Below, piece by piece: positions 1 to 10,491 of a DNA stretch of 21,666 nucleotides (positions are counted from its first letter, which is position 1; each line of letters opens with the position of its first letter). Position numbers and translations under genes: made by a program. The stretch lies in the NCBI GenBank assembly GCA_002633005.1, contig NMRA01000414.1, forward strand, positions 2,699 through 24,364, in the 5' to 3' direction. The notes under the pieces are model-generated. The model did no database searches. It was not told the origin of the DNA and was given only the letters and a program-made list of their open reading frames with translations. The stretch comes from Phoronis australis. Its lineage: Eukaryota > Phoronida > Phoronidae.

Positions 1-2641
1 GCTTTATGAAGTGTGTCTTTCAAAAATCACCTTTGAGCACACGCTCCCACTTGTGGAGCTATACCTAGCCTAAAATTAACAAACCCGTGTCTTTGCAATG
101 TTTTTGAGCACACGACTTTAGAATGTAGTGAATGTCCACACTGAAATTAAGCAAATTAAGAAGAAAATAACGCACAGCGGTTCTTAGACCACACAATCTG
201 TGTCTGAGCGAACCTTTATCTGACTAAAATATCGTACAACTAATATATACTTAATTAAGATGTCGAACTTGTGGAAAAGATAGTACCGGCTATAAAGAAT
301 ACATGAGAGTAGGTGTGCGAAGGGAACTGACGTTAGTATATGGGCTGATGTTCGAACGTTGTGATTATTAATCTTGCAGAGTGTCTAGTAATCGGGGCAC
401 TGCGGCTTTATGAAGTGTGTCTTTCAAAAATCACCTTTGAGCACACGCTCCCACTGGTGGAGCTACACCTAGCCTACAGTTAACAAACCCATGTCCTTGC
501 AATGTTTTTGAGCACTCGAATTAAGAATTTAGTGAATTTCCACACTGAAATTAAGCAAATTAAGAAGAAAATAACGCACAGCGGTTCTTAGGACACACAA
601 TTCGTCTCCCAACGACTCACTCGTTTATTACAAGAGTGTTATTTTGTCGCTTTGATTCTCCCGTTAGGAATAAACAAGAAAGAAGGGCTACAAAGGCATT
701 TCTTCAAGGCCTGGCAAAGTTAGACAAAAGTTAGTTAATACAAAAATGGAAATGGCAACAATGGTTCCTTAGACCACACAGTTTGTGTCTGAGCGAACCT
801 TTATCTGACTAAAATATCGTACAACTAATATATGCTTAATTAAAATGTCACACTTGTGGAAAAATAAAGCACCGACTATAAAGAATACATGAGAGTATGT
901 GTGCGAAGGGAATTGACGTTAGTATGTGGGCTGATGTTCGAACGTTGTGATTATTAATCTTGCAGAATGTCTAGTAATCGGGGACACCCGGCTTTATGAA
1001 GTGTGTCTTTCTTTCAAAAATCACATTTGAGCACAAGCTCCTACTGGTGGAGCTACACCTAGCCTACAGTTAACAAACCCATGTCCTTGCAATGCTTTTG
1101 AGCACTCGACTTTAGAATGTAGTGAATGTCCACACTGAAATTAGGCAAATCAAGAAGAAAATAACGCACAGCGGTTCTTAGGACACCCAATTCGTCTCCC
1201 AACGACTCACTCGTATATTACAAGAGTGTTATTTTGTCGCTTTGATTCTCCCGTTAGGAATAAACAAGACTAAAGGGCTACAAATGCAGTTCTTCAAGGC
1301 CTGGCAAAGTTAGACAAAAGTTAGTTAATACAAAAATGGAAATGGCAACTATGGTTCCTTAGACCACACAGTTTGTGTCTGAGCGAACCTTTATCTGACT
1401 AAAATATCGTGCAACTAATATATACTTAATTAAGATGTCGAACTTGTGGAAAAGATAGCACCGGCTATAAAGAATGCATGAGAGTATGTGTGCGAAGGAA
1501 ACTGACGTTAGTATGTGGGCTGGTGTTCGAACGTTGTGATTATTAATCTTGCAGAGTGTCTAGTAATCGGGGCACTGCGGCTTTATGAAGTGTGTCTTTC
1601 AAAAATCACCTTTGAGCACACGCTCCCACTGGTGGAGCTACACCTAGCCTACAATTAACAAACCCATGTCCTTGAAATGTTTTTGAGCACTCGAATTAAG
1701 AATTTAGTGAATTTCCACACTGAAATTAAGCAAATCAAGAAGAAAATAACACACAGTGGTTCTTAGGACACACAATTCGTCTCCCAACGACTCACTCGTA
1801 TATTACAAGAGTGTTATTTTGTCGCTTTGATTCTCCCGTTAGGAATAAACAAGACTAAAGGGCTACAAATGCAGTTCTTCAAGGCCTGGCAAAGTTAGAC
1901 AAAAGTTAGATAATACAAAAATGGAAATGGCAACTATGGTTCCTTAGACCACACAGTTTGTGTCTGAGCGAACCTTTATCTGACTAAAATATCGTGCAAC
2001 TAATATATACTTAATTAAGATGTCGAACTTGTGGAAAAGATAGCACCGGCTATAAAGAATGCATGAGAGTATGTGTGCGAAGGAAACTGACGTGAGTATG
2101 TGGGCTGATGTTCGAACGTTGTGATTATTAATCTTGCAGAATGTCTAGTAATCGGGGCACTGCAGCTTTATGAAGTGTGTCTTTCAAAAATCACCTTGAT
2201 GTATGCGCACTCGCTCCTACTGGTGAAGCTATAGTTAGCCTACGATCAACAAGCCCATGTCCTTGCAATCTTTTGAGCACACGACTTCAGAATGTAGTGA
2301 ATGTCCACACTGAAATTAAGCAAATCACGAAGAAAATAACGCACAACGGTTCTTAGGACACACAATTCGTCTCCCAACGACTCACTCGTAGATTACAAGA
2401 GTGTTATTTTGTCGCTTTGATTATCCCATGCAGAATAAACAAGAAAAAAGGGCTACAAAGGCAGTTCTTTAAGGCCTGGCAAAGTTAGACAAAAGTTAGT
2501 TAATAAAAAACGGATATGGCAACTTTGGTTCCTTAGACCACACAATTTGTGTCTGAGCGAACCTTTATCTGACTAAAATATCGTACAACTAATATATACT
2601 TAAGATGTCGAACTTGTGAAAAAAGATAACACTGACTATAA
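1..2641. repeat. Satellite array, unit about 586 bp, five units visible
   Basis: The phrase gctttatgaagtgtgtcttt recurs at 1, 405, 991, 1580 and 2165, so successive steps are 404, 586, 589 and 585 bp. The fifth unit stops near 2641, after 477 bp. Full units differ from each other at scattered single positions and small indels, so this is a tandem satellite with recently homogenised copies. The first unit lacks about 182 bp of the middle. The fifth is visibly more diverged at its start (about 2195-2270) and breaks off before the end of the unit, as expected at an array edge. No reading frame of useful length crosses the unit, and I see no RNA polymerase III boxes in it. The array continues beyond the left edge of the window, so its true length is unknown. 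Confidence 0.95.
405..990. repeat. Full-length satellite unit (reference copy)
   Basis: This is the first complete copy. It contains two internal blocks that resemble each other: ggttcttaggacacacaa at 583-600 and ggttccttagaccacaca at 763-780, each followed by a cgtct/gtgtct tail. These short direct repeats are about 180 bp apart and lie exactly at the edges of the segment missing from the first unit. Confidence 0.85.
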
Positions 2642-5600
2642 ATGCGCTTGAAAATTTGCCGATACCGTTCTCCCACTTGTCTGCTTATTTGCGTGAATGC
2701 TTGGTGCCACACGTTACCATTACCAAAATAATTCTGGTTTCGTCAATTTTGGTATCGAGATGTGTTTAATATTTCACGATTTTGGAATCGAAATGGGTTT
2801 ATTTTTTCATCAATGCCTTGGGTGTTTTTGCAGTGGTAGCTATGAGTGAGTGTTGTCAGACTTTTTTGTAACTGAGTATATTTAGTTGTTCAAATGTAAG
2901 ACCAAAACCTCATAAATTTAAGACCATGTATGACACCAGAAAAACTTCATTTGCCTGTGGTCAAATTCGGAACATCAGATCTCAAATGGAGTCCCATGAG
3001 TTCTCAAGCAGTTTTAGGACTCACTTCCTATATTTTTAAAATGTGTTATTTTAGTTGGTCTTTTAGGTGTGGTCGCTCGTTTTAGAAGCTAAATCTGGTT
3101 TGTGATGTTAGTGAGTGCGTTTGGGCACTTTTTGCCAGGTTTTGAGGTGTTGTAGCGGTGAACATTTTGGGTAAATTTCCCTGCAAAGACCTACACAAAC
3201 TGGGAAGAAAATGTCTCATTTCGTTCTATTAGGCTAACAAGTAAACCTTTTGATTAGCTGTCAATTTTCGAAACGACGCGTTGTTCCACTGTGTAGGTAG
3301 TAAATTCAAAATACGTATTACATTGAAAATGGCTATATTGATTAAACAACAAGTAGAAGACAGTGCCAACATGTTCCTTGAAACACACACAAGCCCGTCC
3401 AATTCAAGTGTGAGACAGATTCTACTTCCACCAGATGCTAATTGGGTACTGGTGCTTATGCTTACCTTTGTCCCCAGTCTGACAGTAAAAGTCAAAATTG
3501 ATCCCACAAAAATGCTTTATATCTATCAATTCTCAATGAGACAATGGGATTCCCTATATGAGACAATAGTACAATAAAGCACTCCACCACCAGAGTAACG
3601 GATACACCTGCAATCTCTTTTAAAACACAATGAAATCTTGTAAAACCAACAAAAAGCTCTCTCTCTCTCTGGTAGACTGTAATGGTGCTCCACCTTTCAT
3701 CCACATGAAGTGCAACTACAGTATATCACCTCCTTAAGATTTCTGATATTTTAGTCTGCGTTGGTTGTGGTACCACAAGTACAACTTCACATGATTGAAA
3801 AAATTCTCTTTACTCGTGTACGAGAGGGTACTCGTTAGCCTTTGACGCCCAGCATCAAAATGTTCCACCGCCTGACTATTCAGTTGTTGAAATTCTGGGT
3901 AGTCCTTCAGCCTGTAAGCTGGACTGCATGCTAGAAAGAAAATTGTAATTATTTTGGTTTTCTTTCTTGTTAGTGCTACCTGTTAGAATCAAACATCCTG
4001 GCTACAATGCTTCTACAGTGACACTAGCAATGTTATACCATTTTCGATCATCCAATTTTATAGTTCATTCATAACATTTGGCAAACTGTCAAGGTCTGTA
4101 GGCGCCCTCATATCTTCAATTTCTCTGCATGGTGACACCTAAAGCTTCAGGGCAAGTTGAAGCTTTACATGTACTTGTATTATTAAATATATGCCACTTG
4201 GAAAATTACCTTTATGGTTATACCAATGAAAGGAATCCACTTTCATTTGGCAGAGTCCGAAGTGGCTGCTATACCTGTTGAGGCAATACTCCTGCAGCTT
4301 ACAAGCGAAATCGTAAACTATTATCTTTGGGGCTAAAAGTAAAATAAAATTTTCTTTATGTAGTAACCATCTTCGTTAACTTCGTAGATACACAAAAGTT
4401 GCTGCAAGAAAAACACAAATCCTGCAGTTCAAGGTGCAGAGTCGTCATGTCGAAACTAAAGCGGGAAGTATCCTTCTCCTACTTAACCCCAAAGGGTGGG
4501 TACTCTGTCAGTTTGGAATCCGTTGCATGCGTGCACCCAGAGGTGGGGGCTCGGGGGGCTCAAATGAGCCCTCCCATTTGGCGAAGTGGGCAAAAAGGTC
4601 CGCCCCCGAGAGACAAAAAGTCCCAGGGAATAGGACAAAATTTCACTAAATAAGCCAAATGCGCAATTCACAGTGGTGCTCCCATTTTTTTTTAGTCCGC
4701 CTGCTCTTATGTTAGCAAAAGATCCACAATGCCGGGAATTCGAGCCCTCCCAAATTGAAGGCTGGGTGCGCGCATGTGTTGTTACTGTTATTTATCATTA
4801 TTTTCTTTAGGAGATACATTTTCAAAAGACGTGTAATGAAGACAGAAAATTTCTGGCTTCCAAGCTTGAAGTAAGGTTCTTCTGGGTATCTTGGGCACAT
4901 TTGCGATACTTTATTTCATTTTTCTCTGGTTTGTGGTAGCTATAGCTGCAGCTGCTAAGGGAGAAGAGTTGACAGGGTGGCGCGCTCCGTCCCCCCCCTT
5001 AAGTCTTAAGTCCGCCGTTCAGTGATTCTTCAAATTTAACACCGTTGATCGACCTTGAATAACAACCCAGCTTTTTGCGAAATGGTGTTTTTGAGTAAAA
5101 AAGGTAGGCTTCCGGAGAAAATTTTATACGTTTATACAATCACAAATTAGATGCTGATTTGAAGACCAAACAAAAGTGTACATTTAATTGACGCAATATG
5201 AGAGCTTATGCGTTCCTTTCAAGATTTCACTTCCAGATTCCTGTTTTAGGCCTACACGTTTTCAATAATTCTGACCAGCTCCTTACCTACTGGCCACCTT
5301 GTCCACAGAAGGGTGAAGGCGTTGTTGGGGCTTTCGTGTAAAGCCATAAGCTCGAAGCCCTAGGAAATTCCTGAAGCAAATAAAAATGGTACTTTTTACT
5401 TCAACAAAGTCCTACCAAAGTGTGATCAGCTTCTTTTTTGTAAGGAGCTATTTCGCCCTTGGACGGGAGTCTAAAAACTGATTGATGCTTCATCCAGATT
5501 TGTATACATTGGTCAGGGTTTTTTAAGGGATATTTAGACAGGAAATGCCGCCTTTAACTTACTTCCAGCCTTGCAACCAGCCGTCATGTGTTCATTTTTC

Positions 5601-5843
5601 TAGAAAGTCACATTGAGGATATATCAAGGGAACAACAAAAATTTTGCATGGGCATTTCATAATACCAAGATTGAAGATTCAACAAAGAAATGGAACAGGT
5701 CAATCTGAATTAGAATACTATTACTTAATGTTACGAGTTTAAATCATCCAACAACTAAACTAAGGTCTTGGTCAACTGAACCTTTTCTGCTACATCATTA
5801 GTAAGGTACCCATGTGCAAAACCAAGCATGTATGGCCAACTTA
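2642..5843. other. No supported gene; unique AT-rich DNA with G/C-rich patches
   Basis: I find no coding frame here that I can support. At 3229-3577 frames of about 90 codons are open on both strands at once, with no family resemblance. A (CT)7 microsatellite lies at 3657-3670. At 4500-4620 and 4960-5030 there are G- or C-rich patches (for example the runs at 4541-4558 and 4990-5000) that look like parts of dispersed repeats, but no termini can be drawn. Confidence 0.5.
3657..3670. repeat. (CT)7 microsatellite
   Basis: Seven CT dinucleotides in a row in non-coding DNA. It is an ordinary simple repeat. Confidence 0.9.
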
Positions 5844-5942
5844 CCATGCTGACACAAGACGTTGAAGACACCAGGCGTCAAACTTTTGTGTCGAAAGCCA
5901 AATGTCTTCCTGCAACTTGATGACGCTGCCTCTCGCTTTCAG
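5844..5942 (-). pseudogene. Possible remnant of a LINE reverse transcriptase C-terminal region
   Basis: On the minus strand, 33 codons are open between a TGA (5943-5945) and a TAA just after the final Trp. The translation ends in QKFDAWCLQRLVSAW. This resembles the pattern seen after the reverse transcriptase core of many non-LTR elements, where an E-x-W-x-L-T stretch is followed by a Phe/Leu-Asp-x-x-x-x-W/R-C-L/Y-R-R-I/M-L block and a Trp. No flanking reverse transcriptase or endonuclease motifs were found, so it would be a short decayed fragment. The frame is immediately followed by gtaagt, so a cellular exon with a good donor is an alternative reading. The call rests on a short motif resemblance only. 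Confidence 0.25.
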
Positions 5943-6484
5943 TCAGCCTCAAATAGGGGTATGTCACCTTCAGGTTGATCATACTCTCTATCCATCATGA
6001 ATGCTAATAAGTTTTCTTACAGCTCGGGCGGGAAGTCACACAGATACCCTTAAAAACACATACATTTATCACACAGTGAACATTTCTTTTAAACAAGAAT
6101 ATTAGACCAGGACCAGTTTTATCCACATTTTAGTTAGTGATGCAGTAAATTAGATTATACAGCATGCTGGAAACTACTTTCCAAACTACCTCAAAGCTTG
6201 GCTTTGTTTTTATTGACAAAATTGTTACTACTCGATCAATTTTGAAAATTCAAGAACCCAAAAGTCTAATTTTACTCCTACATTCAGATTTTAAAGTGTT
6301 TCCATCAGTTTTCATGTCCCAAAAAGAAAATGGAAAAATAGTGTCAAGATCGTTTCAAGCCCAGCACTTAGATATAATCTGATAAGAAACTGTCATTACC
6401 CTCACTCTATGTGATCAGGTGAATAGAGCCACTCGATTGATAACTACCCGTGTTGTGAATGGAATGTGGACAGAACTGTCAATT

Positions 6485-6535
6485 GACTGCATGACCAGGA
6501 CACAAGTTGCCAACTGACTGCATGACCAGGACACA
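6485..6535. repeat. Short tandem duplication, 31-bp offset
   Basis: The 20-mer gactgcatgaccaggacaca is present at 6485-6504 and again, identical, at 6516-6535. The preceding bases also match apart from one change. A CA-rich stretch (6541-6560) follows. This looks like a simple recent duplication. Confidence 0.85.
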
Positions 6536-6753
6536 CCCAAACATGCACACACATACACAATAATTTATATAGTAAATGAGATTATAATTGAAATTTGGCT
6601 TCAAGTATAGGGTGACCATGTATACCTTAAAGGAGCATGCCACCCAAAAAACAACCTAATTTGTACCAATTTAGATCGAGTAGTTCTACTCCGTAAGGGC
6701 ACGTACGGTTGCGTTATCTAACACCTGACGGCAGACGGAGGTGTTGAAGTTAT

Positions 6754-6765
6754 CCAATGACGTCA
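6754..6765. promoter_or_regulatory. Overlapping CCAAT box and palindromic CRE
   Basis: The sequence CCAATGACGTCA holds a CCAAT pentamer (6754-6758) fused to a perfect palindromic CRE, TGACGTCA (6758-6765). The first is the NF-Y type site and the second the CREB/ATF type site. Such composites are typical of proximal promoters. The nearest plus-strand open frame that could be served is at 7721, almost 1 kb away, so no target can be assigned. Confidence 0.4.
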
Positions 6766-6846
6766 TCAGTTTCACACGCAGTCTGTTCAGCAGTTCATCA
6801 CACGGCGGGGTAATTGGTGTCAGCTTATTGCTTGAATTCATCGTTT

Positions 6847-6949
6847 AACACCAATAAATCGTCAAACTTCGATGTAAAACCCTTAAAAATACACCGAGTT
6901 TTTATAAAAATGTGTGGTTTTATTTTGCTGTTACGGATTTATTGGTGTT
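6847..6949. repeat. 14-bp perfect inverted repeat with 75-bp spacer
   Basis: AACACCAATAAATC (6847-6860) is repeated in inverted orientation at 6936-6949. The similarity extends a few bases outward with one mismatch. A third partial echo (attggtgt) lies near 6812-6819. This may be the remnant of a foldback element or a paired binding site. Confidence 0.7.
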
Positions 6950-7119
6950 TGGACACACCGTAACCTACAAAGTTCGGCAGGCCAATAAGGTCCGTAGCAG
7001 GAGTTTGGGGTCTGTTCGGAGATAAATTTAAGTATTTTTCCGCGAGATACAGACAGGAGAATCTACATATGTGTTGTTTAGACTTATTATTTTTTGAGTT
7101 CTAAACACACAAAACGATT

Positions 7120-7213
7120 GTTATCCTGGCCAGTGGCTCGGAGCCGATAAGGCCCGTCGCGGCCGGTGGGACTGACTCGTTATCCACTGGCAGGCCAGTG
7201 GCTCGGAAGCCGA
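7120..7213. repeat. Imperfect direct duplication in a G/C-rich patch
   Basis: The block gttatcc...ggccagtggctcgga...gccgat occurs at 7120-7147 and again at about 7179-7213. The shared 15-mer ggccagtggctcgga sits at 7128-7142 and 7193-7207, offset 65 bp. The second copy has a small insertion. It is G/C-rich relative to its surroundings and has no open frame. Confidence 0.75.
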
Positions 7214-7720
7214 TCAGACATCATGAATATAAACCATCCAAAGTTGGAAACTAAACTTCCAGTCAAGAAATACTAGTGAGCCAAAGAAGTAAAGTGCACG
7301 TGATTATGTTGGTGAATTAGCCACGAAACTGCAAATCTACTTACTCGTCAGGCCGGGGGCCACGAAGTCAGGTTCTGCTTTGGCCACAGAACGGCGTCAC
7401 GGCAGAAAACCCACACGGCCTCGGTGTCCCCGTCAATTAGTTTTATTACACATAAAGCCGTTAACGCAGTGATTTAATTCATTGCTGGCTTCTCAAATCA
7501 TTTGCACTCACAAACACTCCAAAGGCATTCCAAATTGTATCTAATGAGACAGACTTTGTTTCAGTTTCATATAAGTATTGGTATAAACGTCAACACGGCA
7601 ACTAGCAATCCCGACTTAGATGAGCTCATCCTAACGAAGACTTCGCAGGGGGATCGTTAAGTTTCACAGGCTATCAGTTCGAACAGGAATACAGTGATGA
7701 AGAAATACTAGAGAGGTGCC

Positions 7721-8104
7721 ATGAACAAGCTCATAACGGAACGTATGGATAGTTATTTGGTAAGCCGGCATTCGTCAGGCACTGTCCCGCGACGACTGCA
7801 GGCCACAGACACGGAGATGTCTCACGGCCTCATACTTGCTATTTACAGCGTACTATTAATTTTTCACTACTGCGAGCCACTTCCTAAGCATTTCAGACTC
7901 TCGAGGAAGTCGAAAAAACGATATATCTGCTTTCTTCGCAACTGCATAGTTCGGACAAGCGGGAACAATGCACCGCAACATAGCGGCATTAACTCTGCAA
8001 ATGAACCACTTACGTCCCTGAGTCGTTTCTCACCTTCCTCACAGGACAACGTGACACCTCTCGGCAAGGTAACGTCGACCGTATGCAAGGCAATGTGGAT
8101 ATAG
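7721..8104 (+). CDS. Candidate secreted peptide precursor (first exon?), unrecognised
   Basis: A 127-codon frame, not assigned to any family. The likely start is Met33 (7817). From there the product begins MSHG, followed by a hydrophobic core LILAIYSVLLIF and a plausible cleavage after Cys51, which is a textbook signal peptide. Residues 63-67 are KSKKR, a strong prohormone-convertase site. It is followed by YICFLRNCIVRTSG, in which Cys70 and Cys75 enclose a six-residue ring. That ring size is known in vasopressin/oxytocin-type peptides (CFIRNC in conopressin) and in urotensin II (CFWKYC). No neurophysin-like Cys-rich region follows, and the usual Pro-x-Gly tail is absent. Codon 116 (AAG) is followed at 8069 by gtaacg, a good splice donor, so the true exon may end at 8068. 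Met1 has no signal peptide of its own. A frame of this length can arise by chance in 21 kb, so it may not be a gene. Confidence 0.3.
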   Translation: MNKLITERMDSYLVSRHSSGTVPRRLQATDTEMSHGLILAIYSVLLIFHYCEPLPKHFRLSRKSKKRYICFLRNCIVRTSGNNAPQHSGINSANEPLTSLSRFSPSSQDNVTPLGKVTSTVCKAMWI

Positions 8105-8149
8105 ACCGATTAAGACGGCAGAAAAGACTAATTAAATCGGGTGGCATTC

Positions 8150-8560
8150 TCCTTTAATTTAATCAAATTGTGAACACTGAACAAAAGGGGGGTGGGCAAA
8201 TTAACGTTCCTCACAACATTTCATACTTCTATGGAGTACATAATTTTAGTTATTGCTGGGGTTCAGGGGGAGTTGCCCCCAGTGCCAGCAAAGGGGTACA
8301 AGGGAGGAGTGCAAACTAGGTGGGCGACAAATGGGTTTTGACCCCCTCCCACGGGGGTAAATATGAGAAATGCCGAGTGCTGAACAGGTAAAAACCAATG
8401 GGGTATGCCAAACGAGCGTTAAGCCCCTTCCATAGTCACAAATTTTGGTTTTTCCCGACCATTAATAACATGTGCTCAGGTGGTGATAAGATTTGACCCT
8501 GGTTTTGAGCATGACCCCAAGGACTTTTGCTTGTAATAGCTGGTGGCGATCATGCACCAG
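8150..8560. other. Non-coding, G-rich patch with short hairpins
   Basis: No supported gene. Two compact hairpins are visible: gggggagttgccccc (8266-8280), and accccc paired with gggggt at 8341-8358. The style, runs of five or more G or C around a small loop, is common in dispersed invertebrate repeats. I cannot delimit an element. Confidence 0.4.
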
Positions 8561-8800
8561 TATCATACGGGGTATTTTCCAATTTTTCATAACAATTAGA
8601 GGTCCAAGGTCACTGCGGGTTTCATGTCCACCCAACAACTTTGAATGCGTTCCCTATTAATACACCCGGCTACTACCAGTGCAGACAATTGGTTTGCAGT
8701 TGGTGTAACACAAGTAAGAAGAAGAAAGCAAGAAATATCATCACTGCCACAACATTACATTCCATTCTGATGCTCCCTCACCTAATTTTAGAAGACGTAC

Positions 8801-8883
8801 TTTGACAACAAGGTATCTGCAGAAGGAAGAGCATAGCCTGCATACAACAGTGGCACCGGGACTGCGATTGACTTGTCTTCCAA
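8801..8883 (-). CDS. Candidate internal exon of unrecognised minus-strand gene (exon g)
   Basis: On the minus strand an acceptor (…ttttgttcacag) is followed by 27 codons plus two bases, then by gtacgt as donor. The translation starts LEDKSIAVPVPLLYAG and continues YALPSADTLLS, a natural-looking composition. It enters in phase 0, which fits the phase-0 donor of the candidate exon at 9819-9959. The family is not recognised. A plus-strand frame across the same bases is also open, so strand choice rests on splice signals and composition. Confidence 0.35.
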
Positions 8884-9818
8884 CTGTGAACAAAACACAC
8901 AAAATGAAGACATATCATATTATTGAATAACAAATAATTCTTACATTTCTGGATTCTTAGGAAACCTAAAAAATGACATGTCTGGGGTTTTCGTGGATGA
9001 ATTTGTACAATTTATCACACTGCAAAATGTGCCCTTCCCCATTGTTCTTGCGCTTGCTACTTGACCGTTGCTTATTCGCCAGATGGCGGTGCTCATAGTA
9101 GCAATAACAGCAACTTATGAGTGAACTCTCCTATTATAATACACTCCTTGTTTTTAGCTTTTTAATAAATGAAACAGTTGCTAAAACATACTTGTTGATT
9201 GATCATAGGACAGTGTTTTTCACAGAGGATATTTGGCTCAAGGCAGGTCGCATACTGAGTTGAAGCAAAATACTTCCTGAACCTAACATCAAACTTTACA
9301 AATAATTCTTTTAGAAAAAAGAAACAATCTTTGAATTTTTATCAGCTGCATCAGAAAATCAGAGAAATGCTGCCAGAGCCAGTTCACCTTAACCTTACAC
9401 TGGACGTTCTGTATCCTGAGGTGCGAAATACTGAACAAAAAACGAAAAACACAATTTCTTGGTAATTTTCGTGCATTTGAATTGACTTGTGGTATGAAGT
9501 CATTGAATATGGACAGCTTTGTACAAGTTTGTCATTGATGCAATTTATCTATACCTTCCTGGTATTAATGATTGTAAACTAACCTCAACTGCATAAAAAT
9601 TGATTTTGAGTGGCTTTAATACCTTTGAGAGGCACCTCAAGGCCCATTTATGAGACTAACTTGCATGCACCTGTACATAAAGTATATTAATGGCAATATT
9701 TTTGTAATAAAGTAATATTGCATATTTTCTAGGTGTTGATAGCTACGATCCATCAAGATCATTCCCGCACTTTAGCAGAGGTTGCAGTCACAGGAGCACC
9801 GCACCTTGCACCAGATAC

Positions 9819-9959
9819 CTCATCTACAATGCCTGTGTTGTCATAGACAAACGAAGTTGCCAATGATTCGTCACCGTATAAGAAACAGGTGTCAGTTGTG
9901 ATCGAAGAATAAAGAAACTCAAGGACATCTGGTTGTTGTAACAGCAAAGTATGCAAGTG
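9819..9959 (-). CDS. Candidate internal exon of unrecognised minus-strand gene (exon f)
   Basis: The acceptor gtgtacag is followed by exactly 47 codons and the donor GAG|gtatct, so the exon is phase 0 at both ends. The translation begins HLHTLLLQQPDVLEFLYSS and ends NTGIVDE. The minus frame stays open for 65 codons, whereas plus-strand frames contain stops. It joins in frame to the candidate exons before (10048-10143) and after (8801-8883). It looks like part of a folded helical domain, but I do not recognise the family. Confidence 0.4.
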
Positions 9960-10047
9960 CTGTACACTATCAAGTTAATATATAAATATGTATACATATG
10001 TGAAGAGCAAGTAATCCGATGTTTATACATACTATTTTTCTGTTAAC

Positions 10048-10143
10048 ACAGACCACAATGGCAAATGGACCGCCAGCTTCTCCTGCATGGGCCACTTTGT
10101 AGCTTCTGGTTAGTTTTCCATCAGTCTTCAGGAGGTCTATAGC
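10048..10143 (-). CDS. Candidate internal exon of unrecognised minus-strand gene (exon e)
   Basis: The acceptor tgtcctacacag is followed by 32 codons and a weak donor, TGT|gttaac. The translation is AIDLLKTDGKLTRSYKV, then AHAGEAGGPFAIVVC. Phase 0 at both ends fits both neighbours. The frame also extends upstream to an alternative acceptor near 10189. The plus strand of the same region offers a competing exon-like reading (a polypyrimidine acceptor at about 10050 and the donor gttagt near 10107), so this exon is less certain than 9819-9959. Confidence 0.3.
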
Positions 10144-10435
10144 CTGTGTAGGACACATTTGAAAGATCAACTTCATCAGTGTTCCATTCGTGTCTGGACA
10201 TAATCACACACACAGGTGTCATTTCATTACACATTTTGTGTTAAATATCAGACGGTAAAGTCCGTGATCTAATTCATTTGAAAGCAATTTACAGTACTAT
10301 GGTATTTCATGTAGACACTAGTTAGTGCCAGTAAGACTTAACTAACTGGAAGCTAGGAGAACGCCTCCAAGCATGTATTTTACATGGGTATCTTATAAGA
10401 GAAATAAGGACTGCAGCATTGACTGTGACACTTAC

Positions 10436-10491
10436 AGGAACCTGGCAGTCCCATCTTCTATAGTCTATTACATTACAAAGGCTGGTTAGGC
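10436..10491 (-). CDS. Candidate short exon of unrecognised minus-strand gene (exon d)
   Basis: A T-rich acceptor (tttattttcaaaaattag) is followed by 56 bases and a perfect donor, CCT|gtaagt. Only one frame is open: two leading bases, then 18 codons reading LTSLCNVIDYRRWDCQVP. It ends in phase 0, matching the start of the candidate exon at 10048-10143. The consensus donor is the main reason to favour the minus strand here. The preceding exon must end in phase 1 and was not found. Confidence 0.35.

Noticed and set aside
1-2641. CRISPR array
   Set aside because: The repeats are about 586 bp tandem units without short repeat/spacer alternation, and the sequence is animal-like.
3229-3577. Overlapping frames of 92 and 98 codons on both strands
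   Set aside because: No family resemblance, no convincing splice sites and simultaneous openness on both strands, so chance is the simpler reading.
7928-7945. A true vasopressin/oxytocin gene
   Set aside because: The ring CFLRNC fits, but the Pro-x-Gly amidation tail and the Cys-rich neurophysin region are missing, so only an unassigned peptide precursor is proposed.
9351-9422. Plus-strand exon-like block (acceptor catcag, frame KIREMLPEPVHLNLTLDVLY, donor GAG|gtgcga)
   Set aside because: Attractive alone, and a second plus-strand block starts near 9732, but the plus-strand frame there soon meets a stop and better donors with phase-compatible joining lie on the minus strand. Kept out of the annotation as unresolved.
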